A stretch of 64,000 nucleotides of DNA from Mangifera indica. Taxonomy: Eukaryota; Streptophyta; Magnoliopsida; Sapindales; Anacardiaceae. The position numbers and the translations under genes are program-made. Location of the stretch: the NCBI RefSeq assembly GCF_011075055.1, contig NC_058138.1, positions 7,026,001 to 7,090,000 of the forward strand, in the 5' to 3' direction. Every line of letters starts with the position of its first letter. Within the stretch, counting starts at the first letter, position 1. Below are positions 1 to 13,900 of the stretch, one piece after another. The notes beneath the pieces are model-generated. The model was given only the letters and a program-made list of their open reading frames with translations, made no database searches and had not been told where the DNA came from.

Positions 1-1193
1 CAAAATGACAATTTCGTCCTTTTTCCAAATCTTATTCAAAAAACATAATTTCTACCCTCGGAAAGTGCTAGCCAACCATAGATAAATATTTTCAGCTTCA
101 TAACACCATTTTCTTCCTTTAAATATGGGTGTGACCTTCAAGGTTCATAGTGACATAGTCGTAGGCCTCATATCGAACAATACGTTTTATTATATCACTA
201 TATAACCCAAAACTGTCGTTAACCGATATACTTCATTTTTCACTACAAAACGAAGCTCCTACTGATCATGTGGTGTCATCTAGCAATGTCCTATGACCTC
301 TATATCACAATGAAGTACAAGTTTCACATAATGCCAAATGAGCATTTCTTACTCACACTTACCATGTAGTCGAATCCCTCTATCGTTATATCTCGATTAA
401 ACTTGGATTCATGGAATGTCAAAATCTAATATTTAATCTTTTCAAATATCAAGTAATACATCATAACGTGCCATATTGAAACTCTTTTCATGTGGTCTTT
501 TATCTACACTGATCAATGTCTTAGATTTTCATATTTTTCGATATTCGTATGGAAACTCAAGAGCAGTCGAGTTGACGGATTGTTGTATGATCATCACTTA
601 TCCTTTCGCTCAAGCAACATATGATCAAAACAGCTTTTGAATGAGACATGATTAGCCTTGTGGTATACATCATGTAAACCATATGTTCTAAAACAAAGCA
701 CAATCGTGATATCTCAAGTCAAAGGATCTATACACTAGTATGATTTATGATGTATCATTGACTACATATTAATGCCCATGTGATCATCATTTAGTGGTCA
801 CATTTGATAAACAATATAATATAATAGCCTTTGATCAGTTCTCTAACCCTCAAATAGTTCTATTGTTTACCCATGTATATATCTACCATGTTTAATATCA
901 TCAACTAATATACTGTGGTGATGCAGTACACACCCACTATGCAATACCATTGCCCAAACAGATTGTTTATGCAAGGAATGATTTGATGATGTTTATTAAA
1001 ACTCATCGGGACCTTTCACATGTCATATGCATATAGCTAATATGAATGTAATATACAACTATAACATAGATATAAAAGTGATACAGAAAACATGTGAAGT
1101 ATAACAAAACTCTTCTTTTATTAATAATGTATATGCAAGATATACAACCTTTGAAACCAACAAAGCGATTGGTTTTTAGGGCATATTCTAACA
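1..1193 (-). mobile_element. Left LTR (3' LTR) of copia element 1, truncated by window edge
   Basis: The stretch matches the right LTR at 7806-8976 almost base for base, with scattered differences that are mostly C/T and G/A transitions plus a deletion of about 20 bp in the right copy. It ends in TATTCTAACA, so on the element's (minus) strand the LTR begins TGTTAGAATA. By comparison with the right LTR about 430 bp lie outside the window, so the target duplication on this side cannot be read. Confidence 0.9.
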
Positions 1194-1207
1194 AGAACTC
1201 CCACTTG
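1194..1207 (-). other. Polypurine tract of copia element 1
   Basis: On the minus strand the bases directly before the 3' LTR read AAGTGGGAGTTCT. This is the usual short purine run that primes plus-strand synthesis in Ty1/copia elements, and its position next to the LTR fixes the element's orientation as minus. Confidence 0.75.
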
Positions 1208-2880
1208 CACTAAAGTCAATCATTGTGGTACCTAATACCCATCCTCTCTAGATGTTGGTCAACAGTCTTTGCGTCAGTGCTTTAGTTAATGGGTCTACAA
1301 GATTGTCCACTAAAACAATCTTCTAAATAACAATATCTCCAGTTCCAACGAATTCTTTCAAGATGTGATATTTCTATTGAACACGTTTTGACCTTTGATA
1401 TGCTCTTGGTTCCTTTGTCTATGCAATGGCACCGATATTGTCACATAATATAATTATTGATTAACTCATATGAGGAACCACACCCAACTTTGTGGCAAAT
1501 TTATGCATCTAAATGACCTTTTTTGCAGCTTCTGAAGACCCAATATACTTAGCTTTTAGAGTAGAGTTTGTAGTAGTCGACTGTTTGGCACTTTTCCAAC
1601 TAACTGTGCCTCTATTACAAATAAAAACAAATGCAGACATAGACTTTCTATCATTTATATCTGACTAAAAATCAGAATCTGAGTATCCTTTGAGCGTTAA
1701 TTTTGAACCTTTATAACCTAATGTCAACTCTTTGGTCCTCCTTAAATACTTTAGGATAACTTTTACTACTGTCCAATGTCTTTCTCCAGGATTTGACTGA
1801 TATTTGCTTACTGCACTAACTGCAAAAGTAATGTCTGGTTGTGTACATAACAAGACGTATATGAGACTATCTACTGTCAAAGCATATGGTACCTCACACA
1901 TTTGTTATCATTCCTCATCAGTCTTTGGACACATATCTTTTGATAGATGTGTTCCATGAGGAAATGGTAGAAGACCTCTTTTAGAGTCTTGTATGTGAAA
2001 ACGTTTCAACATTTTTTCTATGTACAACTTTTGAGATAAACCTATTAATCCATTTGCTTTATCTCTATAGATGCGAATACCTAGAATATAGGTTGCTTCT
2101 CCTAGATCCTTCATGAAAAACGATTTTGCTAGCCATAGCTTAACCTCAGTTATAGTGCCAATGTCATTTTCAATTAATAATATGTCATCTACTTATAAGA
2201 CTAGAAAAACGACAATTTTATCCTTATCTAATTTATAGATACATGACTCATCCAGATTTTTAATGAAACTGAATACTTGAATTGTTTCATCAAATCGGAT
2301 ATTCCATCTTTTTGAAGCTTGTTTCAATCCATATATAGATCGATGTAATTTGTACACTTTATACCTCTTGATAGCGAATACAAAACCGATTGATTATTCC
2401 ATATAGATATTTTCCTCAATATAACCATTGAGAAAAGTAGTTTTAACATCCATTTGTCATATCTTATAGTCATAGTCTGTTGCGATGACTAGTAGGATTC
2501 TAATGGATTTAAGCATCACAACTAGTGAAAAGGTCTCCTTATAATCTGGCCCTTGTCTTTTAATATAACCCTTAGCTACCAATAGAGCTTTATAAATTTA
2601 AACTTTTCCATCCTTGCCAATTTTACTCTTAAAGATCCATTTACATTCGATCGAAACTATTTTTTTAGGTGGGTCTACGAGTGTCCATACTTGATTGGCA
2701 TTCATAGATTCAATTTTTGAATTTATTGTCTTTAGCCATCTGCTAGAGTCAATATCTAGTATTGCATTTTGGTAAGTTTTTTGATCCTCTAGATGTTCAG
2801 TTTATCCCATTAGAAGCGATTCAAAATCCTTTTCTATTAGAAATCCATATCTCTCGGGAGGTCGAGACACTCTAGTAAAC
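1208..2880 (-). pseudogene. Copia 1 reverse transcriptase and RNase H, degenerate
   Basis: The minus strand encodes pieces of a Ty1/copia reverse transcriptase followed by RNase H, split over frames by stops. Recognisable parts are MKDLGEATYILGIRIYRD (about 2060-2114), the region around CPKTDEE (about 1908-1930), and the piece at 1665-1901 with QPDITFAVSAVSKYQ and the LKYLRRTKELTLGY block before RNase H. At the catalytic YVDD box (about 2185-2200) the tyrosine codon has become TAA and VDD remains. The order integrase, then RT, then RNase H is that of copia, not gypsy. The copy cannot make active enzyme. Confidence 0.85.
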
Positions 2881-2936
2881 TTTCTTATTTGAGCCGTTGT
2901 AGTTGGTATAGATGATTGTATACTTAGAGGATTTAC

Positions 2937-4290
2937 CTAAATAGGCTTGGTTACTAGCTCTTCAAACTTTTCTTCGAGCACAATTTTCCTTCCTGCATTA
3001 CTTTCCTCCAAGAACTCTTTCTCAAGAAAATGTGCATTTCTACTGACCATAATCCTTTTATCAGAGTGAAAGTAGAAATAATATCTTAAACGTTTTTTTG
3101 GATACCTGATAAACTGACCCTTTTTTGCTCGAAACTCTAATTTATCAATTCTAACCACTTTGACAAATGTTGGGCATCCTTGGATTTTCAAGTAGTTTTC
3201 ACTTGGAAGTCTACCATACCATAATTTTATAGTGTCTTTCGAATAGACTTTGATGGTGTTTTATTTAGCGCATGTAGTGCTGTCTGATGAGCATATCCTT
3301 ATAAATAAACTAATAAGTTAGTAAAACTCATCATAGATCATACCATATCTAATAAAGTATGATTTCTCTGTTCAGACATACCATTATGTTGTGGTGTGAA
3401 TGACAGAGTCAACTGAGATAGTATTCCTTTATCTTTTAAGAACTTCTGAAATTCTGTACTCAAGTATTTACCTCCACGATTTGAATGCAAAGCTTTAACA
3501 TTCTTTTCAGTCTGGTTTTCTATTTCCTTTTGGAACTCTCTGAATTTTTCAAAAGTTTCAAATTTGTATTTTATCAAATACAAATACTCGTATCGAGAAT
3601 AATCATCGATAAAGTTAATAAAGTATGAAAAACCCCCTCGGGCCATTTTATTAAAAGGGCCACACACATCAGTGTGTATCAATTCTAATATATTTTTGGC
3701 TCGTTCCATTTTATTCTTAAACGGAAGCTTAATCATTTTTCCTCGAAGACAAGATTCATAAATAGGATAGGGTTCTGAACCTAATGAAGCTAAAAGTCCA
3801 CTTTCTTCTAATTGTTGAATTTGATCCTCCCTAATATAACCAAATTTGTGATGTCATAGAACTATTGAATTTATGTGTTCTCTAGTTATTTTAGATGATT
3901 TGGAATATATGATGCTATGTAAATCAAGTTCTATCACATACAAACCATTTGTATTGATATTATTTCCTACTAATCTATTCCTAAAATAAATTAGACATTC
4001 ATTTCCATTAAATATAAATTGATAACCATTTTTACACAAAACTTGAATAAATATGATATTCCTTGTGGCATTAGCAAAATACAAAGTTTTATACAAAGTT
4101 ATTACATGCCTGGTAGGTAATTATACACTACATACACCTGTAACCTCTATAAAAACTCATGTCCCATCGGCCAGTCTTAGTGTGATCTTATCATGTCTTA
4201 AGGTAGAACTATTCTACATATGATGTAAACAAGCACAAACATGTGAAGTTGCAACAGAATCTAATATCCAAGAATCAATGTTTGAATTAA
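2937..4290 (-). pseudogene. Copia 1 protease, GAG pre-integrase and integrase, degenerate
   Basis: Read from 4290 downward, a protease-like stretch appears first (WILDS-V-ATSHVC; the usual catalytic DSG reads DSV). A pre-integrase piece follows at 3854-4096, then an integrase core at 3338-3736 with HTDVCGPF, FIDDYSRY and TPQHNGMSEQRN, then a C-terminal piece at 2937-3191. In the integrase the second conserved aspartate box reads HSNRGGKY, so the expected Asp is Asn. Frame breaks and stops separate all pieces. Related to TNT1-type polyproteins by domain order and motifs; the lineage is not assigned. Confidence 0.85.
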
Positions 4291-4359
4291 CATTTAATTT
4301 AAATTCAATTACATAACATTGATATGTACCTATTTTTTTTTTCTCAAATCATCAAGGTA

Positions 4360-5251
4360 TAGAGGACAGTTCCTCTTCTAATGCCCCTCTTGGTTGTAAT
4401 AAAAGCAATTGCTCTTCTCCTGTTTCTTTTTCTTTCTACATAATAGATGGTTGTGGAGGCTGAGAATGTGATGCTTCGATAATAGAACCCTTCATCCTAG
4501 AAGGCCTGATAGTGGTTTACTTAAAACCTTTTCTTTGTACTTTTGGTCTACTAGATCCCATCTATGAACCTCTCTTCTAAGGCTTTTGAGCTTGCCTCTT
4601 TTTGCCTCTTGTGACAAAGGTAGCTAGCAACTCAGCTGGTGTTTTCCCTTTCTTCTCATTATTATAAAATTCTTGAATATTATTAAAAAGTTCAGGGAAA
4701 GTGCACTAAATCCTATTGAGATTATAATTTGTAATAAATAGTTTAAAAGTTGAAGGGAGTGAATGGAGAATCAAATTCACCTGAACATTATGCTGCAAAT
4801 TTGTGCTCATAATTTGTAACTCTCCAGTTTTGTTGATCATTTTAATAACATGAGCATCTGGGGAAATGCCCTCCTTAATCCGCATGCTGAATAGTGAAGT
4901 TATCAAATTATATTCTTTCACTTGAGCATTTTCACTATATAATTGTCTTAAAGTAGTGATAATTTCATACGCACTATGCACGTTCTCAAACCAAGTTTGA
5001 AGTTCAGAGTTCATTGATGCCAGCATATAACTACGAACTTGTAAGTCAACATCTACCTATTCAGCATAAGTCCTTTGCTCTTTTTCAAGGGCATTAGGGT
5101 CCACCGTTGCTGGTAAAGGTGCTTCCAAGACATAAGCTGACTTTTCAAGATTGAAAACAATTGTCAAATTTCTTAGCGAATCTTTAAAATTGGGACCAAT
5201 AAACACATGCGAGTCCATTAATTTTAAGAGTATATTGTTTGTCGTTGACAT
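4360..5251 (-). pseudogene. Copia 1 gag, degenerate
   Basis: A 64-codon N-terminal piece (5057-5251, starting MSTTNNILLKLMD) is followed in another frame by a UBN2-type gag domain (4706-5026, with LQTWFENVHSAYEIITTLRQLY). Near 4370-4400 a zinc-knuckle remnant reads CFYYNQEGHWKRNC, in which the second cysteine of CX2CX4HX4C is replaced by Tyr. Gag normally packages the element RNA in virus-like particles. Stops and frameshifts show it is inactive. Confidence 0.8.
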
Positions 5252-7358
5252 TTTGAGATTTTATATCACACGAGAGAATGTTGCAACACAAATTCATTAA
5301 TAATTACTAATAAACCTAATCTTATTAGCTCCCACTATTTTATTCAAATTTTATACTTCCCCGACTGGAGATTCAAAAAGTTCATTGGATCACTTTCTAG
5401 TAAGAAATCAAGTTTTTATCAAACTTGACAAACCGCACATAATAGATCTAAGTCCGTCAAGCTCAATAAATAGGAATCGATTTCCTTTTGCATTCCAAAT
5501 GTAAGCTATGATTCATGTGAGCCTCTAGCTTTGAGTATCGCACATAATACATCTAAGCACTTTAAACTAGTCAAATTCAACCCATCGTGCTTTTCAGATA
5601 TAATACCCCATCACTCCCGCACATAATAAAATCTAAGGAATGACAGAAATAGTACTCTCGACACCAATCAACTAATTTTACGTCATATGACATAGTATCC
5701 ATCACATAATAGAAATCTAAGATTTCCAACCTTATAATGTAACCTTAATCAACCCACAATGGAAGACTTGAATTTGATATCGAAAATTTGGAGAAGATTT
5801 TATTATTATTAATTTGGTTTAGTTTATATCTTGAGTAGTCTAGTATGTATCTTTGGATACATATTTGTCCCCTAAGATATGTTATTAAACCATATTCTTA
5901 TAATTTATGTTATTGAAAACTTTTCTAATATCTTAAATGGTATTGTAAGAATATTTCATACCTAAAAGTTTTAGTTCTCTAAAACATAAAACTATGTATT
6001 ATATGTCATAAATAAATTACATGATAATTTAAAACATAAAACTTAGGCATGCTATTGAACACATATCAACTATATTATTCAATAATCAAAAGAAGTCATA
6101 TTTTCATACAATTTAGGATATCACATATCTAAAATTTACATTAGGTTGATCTTACATATAAGAGATTCAATATCTTATAACTTAATCCTAGACTAGAAAA
6201 CTTGAGTTCTTATTTATGTATCTAAGATAACAAATATATCCAATATGTTAAGTCCATTTCAATCTAGCATATATAATGTTAAACATTTAGATGCATGATG
6301 TTTAGCATATCATAATGTCTCATATATAACATACACATGTCACACATTAATGCTATCACATATACCTATAATAACATGACATTATGGGCACCATATTAAT
6401 ATTTGTAACACCATAGTCAAACATTCAAAATTAGAAATTAAATTTATAATATGGTAAATTTAACAAATAATTTACCATACTTTATGCTCTTTGTTCAAGT
6501 TTGCTAAAACACAAACACATCCAATGTTTGGTGTCTACAAGATCAAATCATAACAAGTGTACAAAGTAATTAAAACAAAATTTATATTACATTTTTCTTG
6601 AAACCAACCATAAAATCCTAACTCTTGATGTTTCCAAAACACATACCAAGTTCACCAAAATCTTACTAAAAATATTTCAATTCATTAGAATGACAAGTTG
6701 TAAAATAAATACATAACACATGTCTAATGTGAGCCAAATTCACAAGTGTCATGCATTTCACCAAATCATGACATATATGAATCATTCATCACTCAAACAT
6801 AATCCATCTCACCATGTAATAATTATTCAAGCATGAATATGGTTACTCATAATGTAATTTATCCAATCCAAACTATCAATAATTCAATTCTCAATCAAAC
6901 CAAGTCAAACACTAGTTTAATGAATTAACAACAATTCAATCAACATTGAATGTTATTTCCATCAACCAAGCACATGGAAATCATGTCAACTTGTTCATGC
7001 CCTTCACCAAGTCACACAAACTAAGTTTCTTAAAAACACATTCTCATGTAAAGTCAAGATTAAAATTCATGTGTATATCATGACAATCATGCATAAATCA
7101 TGATTAAACCATTAATTTCAAAAACACCAAAATTTCTAAAATTAGGGTTTTTTTTTAAATTAATTATGTCAAAAGTTTTCCAACACAATTTCACCAATTT
7201 AAAGTTTCTTAAACGCTATTAAGACATTCCTAATAACATATGTACACTTGGTTTGAGCCAATCACAGACAACAAAACTTATATCTTAGATTGTGATCGCT
7301 AACACTTCTAAACACCTAAAATTATGGCATGGTCTTGTCATTCAAGGATCAAACTCTT
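5252..7358 (-). other. Leader between primer-binding site and gag of copia 1
   Basis: About 2.1 kb of AT-rich sequence lies between the primer-binding site and the gag start. I see no coding region or RNA gene in it. It shows only short irregular repeats of the type CACATAATA-AATCTAAG at about 5430-5720. Confidence 0.6.
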
Positions 7359-7370
7359 GCTCTAATACCA
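7359..7370 (-). other. Primer-binding site of copia 1
   Basis: The minus strand reads TGGTATTAGAGC two bases inside the 5' LTR. This is complementary to the 3' end of initiator tRNA-Met (canonical TGGTATCAGAGC) with one transition. Confidence 0.85.
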
Positions 7371-7372
7371 TT

Positions 7373-8976
7373 TGTAGGATTTTGACAAGAAAATTAAAAT
7401 TTCTAGATCATGTTCACATCATATGTAACAATGGTAATATAAAATTTACATGTTGTTTCAAGAAATAAAACATAGAAACATGTAAACTACCTTGTACCTT
7501 GTAATTTGATTTGAAGTTAGGAAGCTTGAATCACTAAAATAAGTGATCTCTTGACTTGCATCCTTCAAGGAAGAAAAAGGAAGAAAAAATGGAAGCTTTC
7601 CTGACAAAAGAGGAAGAAGAAGGAAAAATGTAATATTTTTCTACATTTCTCTCTCTTTTATTAAACTAAAACTTGATATTTATCAAGTTAAATCATGTGT
7701 CTAATTCCCATTGGTTGATAATTAAAAGTAAATCATAATTTGACACATGTTGAATAATTTGTGCCTAAAATTATTTATGCAACTTTCTAAATAATTTAAA
7801 AGGTGCAAAATGACAATTTCGTCCTTTTTCCAAATCTTATTCAAAAAGCACAATTTTTATCCTTGGAAAGTACTAGCCAGTCATAGATAAATATTTTCAG
7901 CTTCATAACACCATTTTCTTCTTTGAAATATGGGTATAACCTTTAAGGTTTATAGTGACATAATCGTGGGCCCCATATCAGACGATATATTTCATTATAT
8001 TACTGTATAACCTCAAACTGTTGTTAACCGATATACTTCATTTTTCACTACAAAACGAAGCTCCCACTGATCATGTGGTGTCATCTAGCAATGTCCCATG
8101 ACCCCTACATCACAATGAAGTATAAGCTTTTTTACTCACACTTACCATATAGTCCAATTCCTTCGTCATTACATTTTGATTAAACTCGGATTCATGGAAT
8201 GTCAAAATCTAGTATTTAATCTTTTCGAATATCAAGTAATACATCATAACATGCCATATTGAAACTTTCTTCATGTGGTATTTTATCTACACTAGCTAGT
8301 ATCTTAGATTTTCATATTTCTCGATATTCGTATAAGAACTCAAGAGCAGTCGAGCTGATGAATCCCTATATAATCATCACTTGTTCTCTTGCTCAAGCAA
8401 CATATGATCAAAATGGCTTCTGAACGAGATATGATTAGCTTCGTGGTATACACCATATGAACCATATATTCTGGAACAAAGTATAACCGTAATATCTTAA
8501 ATCAAAGGATCTATACACTAGTATGATTTACGATGTATCATTGACTATATATTAACGCTCATGTGATCATTATTCAACGGTCATGTTCAATAAACAATAA
8601 AATACAATAACCTTTAATCAGTTCTCTAACCATCAAATAGTTATATTGTTTACCCATGTGTATATCCACTATATCTAATATCATCTACTAATATACTGTG
8701 GTGATATAGCACACACCCACTCTGCAATAGTATTGCCCAAACAGATTGTCTATGTAGAGAATGATTTGATGACGTTTATTAAAACTCATCGAGACCTTTC
8801 ACATGTCATATGCATGTAGCTAATATGGATATAATATACAACTACAACATAGATATAAAAGTGACGCAGAAAACATGTGAAGTATAACAGAATTCTTCTT
8901 TTATTAATACTGTATAAACAAGATATACAACCTTTGAAACCAATAAAGCAATTGGTTTTTAGGACATATTCTAACA
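7373..8976 (-). mobile_element. Right LTR (5' LTR) of copia element 1
   Basis: This 1604-bp LTR begins TGTAGGAT on the plus strand and ends TTCTAACA, giving the TG...CA ends of an LTR. It lies between the primer-binding site and segment A. Scattered transitions against the left LTR indicate an old insertion. The flanking bases at 8977 onward belong to a MULE transposase relic. Confidence 0.9.
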
Positions 8977-8977
8977 C

Positions 8978-9160
8978 AAAATCGTTAGGGAACATACTTA
9001 AATTAATGTTTGTGATTGATCATATTTCTCAACCAAAATAAATTATTTCAAGCATGGTAGATAGGTACAAAATCGACATTTCCTACACGCAAGTATGACG
9101 TGCCAAAACATATGCACTAAATACATTATGAGACTGCCTGAGAGACAACAAGACTAGTCG
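8978..9160 (+). pseudogene. MULE transposase relic, internal fragment (segment A)
   Basis: In the plus frames the bases translate to a run resembling the segment-B transposase: LGNILKLMFVIDHISQPK, then SSMVDRYKIDISYTQV, then RAKTYALNTL, with stops between. The pattern (polar run, then D-YxI-SY, then A-x-x-YAL) is typical of the region before the MuDR/MULE catalytic domain. The 5' part is absent because copia element 1 is inserted directly upstream. Confidence 0.6.
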
Positions 9161-9169
9161 ACTAGGTAT

Positions 9170-10330
9170 CATCATTATTGTTTGTATTTGTAAACTCATC
9201 ATCCGATGATGACTATGGTGTTTGTTCTTCCATAAACTCCAGAGCTTGTATGTACCACTCAAAGTTACCCTCAGTCTTAGTTGAACGTAATGTAGTTATA
9301 ATCTTTTCCTGAAACATGAAGGGAATTTATAAAAATTAATGAAATGAAAAATAAAATGATAAAATATAAATCTACCAATAAGCAACTTATAGAAAGAGTA
9401 TCTCAAAGTATCAATATATCATCCCAGGTCAATAGTACAATTGTCTTTCACTTTAGGACATAGATGATTTGATAATTTGCTTCCAAACAAACATAAGGTG
9501 ATAGATTGTGAATCATCTCATAAATCTAGTACTACACAATGTACAACATTTATAGTTAGTATTTATAATCATTGATATGTATGTTAACTTTATCCATTAT
9601 GCTATACTTACCTAGAAAGCAATCGGGTAACCTAAAATATTGTAACTAAGCATCAGAAGTGGACTTATCAAGGGTGGGTAATGTCGAACATAATGCTGAT
9701 ATTTGTTATGAATACCCTTTCGCATCATTTCAACTGTTTTATTCCATGTCACCGTCCCCCATGTGTACCAACTAAATGCATCTAAATTATTGGTTATATA
9801 CAAAAAACAATCAGGTATTTTTGTTTTGTTGTCTGCCCCTAATAGTCTTGTAAACGCAAAATACAATATCGCGAACTTCATTGTGTCCTTGTCATTGTCT
9901 CCCAATTTTGATCACCAATTGCTTGTTTGATCTCTTTATGGGATAATAACCTGTTAATACTCGAGAAGTATTCCTCTCTCAATCGAGGCGTCCCTATACA
10001 TTCAACATATGTCCTCCTCAAGAATCAGATTAGTGACTAGCATAAACTCAACAAGGTTGAATCAAAACTCAAGACTATTTAATGTAAACCACATTTCTCT
10101 CTCTAGGTTTCCACAGTTAATCATATAAAATAACATCGCATGCATAAAAACGACACTAAACCATGGCTTTGCCAAATCTAATAAGTGCTCAAAACAAGTT
10201 GTTTGAAAAATAGCTCTCTAAATAAGCGTTAATTTGTTCCTAATAATAGGCATGGTGTCCATCTTTATCTGAAGTGACATGTGCACTTGAAATCTGTATG
10301 CATCATGGAATCTATACACCCTTTCCTATT
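9170..10330 (-). pseudogene. DUF1985-like transposon-associated gene relic (segment A)
   Basis: The minus strand carries a long open piece (9612-9905) with DNDKDTMKFAILYFAF, a typical DUF1985-like stretch, followed by DAFSWYTWGTVTWNKTVE and then, in broken frames, ILGYPIAF and further exons toward 9180. Its upstream part (about 9910-10330) matches the clearer segment-B copy. Proteins of this kind occur with Ulp1-type proteases in plant MULEs; their role is not known to me. Stops and frame changes make this copy a relic. No Ulp1 catalytic part is visible. Confidence 0.55.
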
Positions 10331-10574
10331 AGTTGATTGCAAATGCCTAAAAAATATATTAATTTGTTTATTAAATTAATGAAAGACAATCATTTGCAAT
10401 AAAAAATTAATCAAACAAATTGGATTATCATTATTAAATTAATATGGTTGGTGTCAACTAATTCAATTGACTCTTCTGTTTATCAAAATTTAAATGAATT
10501 TTTTCATGAGTAATATTTAAAAAGAAAAATCGGTAGGTGAGATGTAAACAAAAATTCGAATAAAAAATTGGTGG

Positions 10575-10650
10575 CCTGATAGAAAAGGTTGGCACTGCCA
10601 GGGGTTGGTAGAGATGCCAAGGGTTGGGTTGGCGTCTCCGCCAACCTATT
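10575..10650. repeat. GGTTGGC hairpin cluster, segment A
   Basis: A GC-rich island in AT-rich surroundings contains several GGTTGG/CCAACC units. One is a perfect hairpin: GGTTGGCG (10627-10634), TCTC loop, CGCCAACC (10639-10646). It lies 5' of the DUF1985-like relic, and a related hairpin lies 5' of the MULE transposase at 25318. Confidence 0.7.
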
Positions 10651-13600
10651 CCCCCATTGCTACTTTCACCTTCAATTAGCTTGAATTAAACAATATTTCG
10701 AGATCAAATCAATATTTACATTGAATTAATTAATTGGTAATTTAAATTGAATTGCTTATTTGAATTCAGATCAAATTAAATTTAATTGGCATTGGTAATT
10801 TTACATTAAATTACTTAATTGAATTCAAATTAAATTAAATTTGGTATGATGCAATTATGCTTCCATTTTTATGAGGAAATCTCACCTGTCGTCCTACCAT
10901 TACATCACTGTTGCCAATCCAACAAGTTTCGTCATCGGTTGATGATCGATGAAGCAACTTATTGAATTTTCTTTGTGCACGGAAAAACAATCCAATGGCC
11001 TATATTATATATGTTAACTCTTATGCTATATATTATATTATCTTCACAGGAAAGCAAACAAAGACTTTTGCAAAAAAATAATTGAAAAAGTATGCGCATT
11101 CATGTAGATGAAGCAAACAAGCATTATTTGAAAGTATTCCCTACAATATTCTATGCTTTTCTACGATATTTTGTGCACAAATATTCTCTGTAATGCAAAT
11201 ATGCTTTGCTTCTTGGGGTGTTATATTATATTTTTTATATGATGTATATAAAATATTCTTTACGCTATTCTACATCAAGACCTGAATTCTTTGCACAAAT
11301 ATTCTCTGCAATGCAAATATGCTTTGCTTCTTTGTAGCACACTGAATTCTTTGCATATTCTATGTCAAGACCTTCAATGCATGCTCTTCATGGGTAGCTT
11401 ATTGGTTTATTTTTCCATGTACTGCTTCAATATGAGATTAACATCAACTAGAATTTAGGGAGATAAGAGCAAGTGAGTTTAAAATTTGTTAGATTTAATC
11501 TAAAAAATTTAAACTAAAAAATTTTTACATTCTCTTGATCTTATCTAACACAAATATATAAAACTTGCTTCAAATATTGATACTAATGTCTACATATATT
11601 CTCTCTCTGCAATGCATAAAAACAAATAATAGTGTTGTCTTGTCTGATTTCTCAAGATTGAAAGTAACGACAATTCAGATATTCCAATATATAAAGTGAT
11701 AAAAATGTTTAAAGTATAAAAAGTGTAGTATAAAGGAACACATAGACCCAAATTAGGGTAAAAAAATTCAATATCCCTTGAATATATAGTCGATTGAATT
11801 ATATATTCCAGCCAGGTGTATGGTTCAAATGTACTTACTAGAAGAGGCCACTGTGTGAAGTTAGTCAATCTATATATGTTTTTTTTTTTTTAAAGATTCT
11901 GATGACAATTACAGAAACAAAGAAAACTACAGTTGGATCATAAGTTAGAGCCATGAATGAAGAATTTTATATACTTGGTACGTGTACTTCAACGTGCTCC
12001 AATGTAGAGGGACCTTTGTGGTGGGTGATGAGAGACCACATATTAATTTATAACTTTAGGTTAGAAGCTATATATATTTAGATTACTCTATAGAGAATAT
12101 TTATTTACAGTTGCAACTCTTGAAGGTGACCAATGACTAGTAAATTAATAAGGATTACTCTAGCTCTCACCTCCTTGAACAAACCTAGCCAGAATATAAT
12201 TTCTTCAAGATTTACAAACAGGAAACACAGACCAAATGCACTATGATTTTCATAATCTATCAAATATAAAATAATTGTTTCCTATTATCAAAAATCACTT
12301 TAATAATTTTTGTCGCACCAACAACAAGAAGAACAATTGAAAGACAAAATGCAAGCTAGAAAACAGACCCTAAGACGAGAATTGTTCATGCTGTGTGGCC
12401 AGTGAAATATATATTATTTTATATAAAAATTCTACTTTTAGACTTATCTTTATTTTTTTTACTCTATCTCCATAGAATCATTTTACCAATTATTCTTCTA
12501 GAGCTCTATCCAACTTTTGAGTATTGGTTCATGTTTTGATACAGCTTAAATGTTAAAGACAGTAACTTGTAATTGAAAATCAAAATCAAAATCCCTTCGA
12601 CCCCCAACTCCTGAAATTGGTTAAACATCATTCTCAAATTGTATCTAACAGTCTGTGCATTTAAGCTCATCTGCAAGAGGATTAAAAGAAATGAAGAATA
12701 TAAAAGAAAAAACAAAATAAAACTACAAGGAAAAATGAGAACCTAGCCAAGCTAAAAGCAAAATATTCAAGTTGATTTCAAATGAAGAAAAAGACTGTTT
12801 TAAATACTCAACACAAACAAACATGTTCATGGCAGATATAACAGTGCATCTTCAAAACAAAATGGATATTAGAAATGAAAACACATTTTGTCCAGTGTAA
12901 AGTAGAAATGGTCAATATAATTTGCGATCACAGGTGTATCATATGTGTACACAAAATTCGTAGTTTGACAAAAACATTTACAATTATAAATCTAAATTTA
13001 ATTGTTGAAGCATCTGTATATAGTGATTAAATGGGCTTATTTACTAAGTGGGCTTATTTGTTTCAATGTTCGAACTTCAAAAATTTAGAAAGTGAATATT
13101 TTATATTAAGATATTTATTTTTGATTGTTTGGTTTCGTCACTTAAAACTGTGATCACTCATACTGTCTATTTTAAAATATAAAAAACTTAAAATTTAGTT
13201 ATTAACACAATAATAATACTTTATACACCAACAATGAATACAAATATAAATATTATTAGGATTGGATCCATCTATAACGGGTCGACCTGACCTAGATGTA
13301 AAAAAAACTATTAAAATAGTTAGAGAAGAGTTGGTAGGGCAGTTAGACATTTATAAATATGTTCAAAAACTGCCTTCTCCCTAGAAGTATGCAAGATTAC
13401 AGAACATAAAATGCAAAATAGAAGCATGTTTTTCTACTTCTTCTTCTTCTCCCAGGAACCAAAAGATACAAAACCATGTCCCCCTTATATACAGAATATA
13501 GGCAGTGCAGGAATGCAAATAGGGTAATGGAAATGATTAATGTCAACACCTCATATCGTATTCAGATTGATTTGGTCACAAACTCGAAATCAGGTACACA

Positions 13601-13739
13601 ATTCATTATTGCATAATTTCAAAATTTACAAAATGACATAATAATTTTTAACAAGTATAAATATTGATTTATCATAATGTGATTAAATAATTTTAAATTA
13701 GAGATTTAACTGTCCATCACTTGATGACACATCAACGTC

Positions 13740-13900
13740 TATATTATCTATTTTGAATACACAAATGAGTATACAATTATATACGTAATTGAATATTACT
13801 TTATCCTTAATTTAAAATCAATCAATCACATGATAACACATATAAATATATACTTATTTGTATACATAAAATATATGTATATGCATAATTTTTATTGTTT
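13740..13900. mobile_element. Palindromic MITE, copy 1 (in segment A)
   Basis: One of at least five copies of a short palindromic element. Shared core: GTATACAAAT..., a central AATTCAAAATCA / CCAATCACATGATGACACATATAAATGTG arm, and a TTTTTATTG end. This copy is the counterpart of the one in segment B and has lost part of its left arm. Confidence 0.6.

Noticed and set aside
11590..11868. 92-codon open frame in segment A
   Set aside because: The matching stretch of segment B has a different, shorter frame, so the reading frame is not conserved between the two copies.
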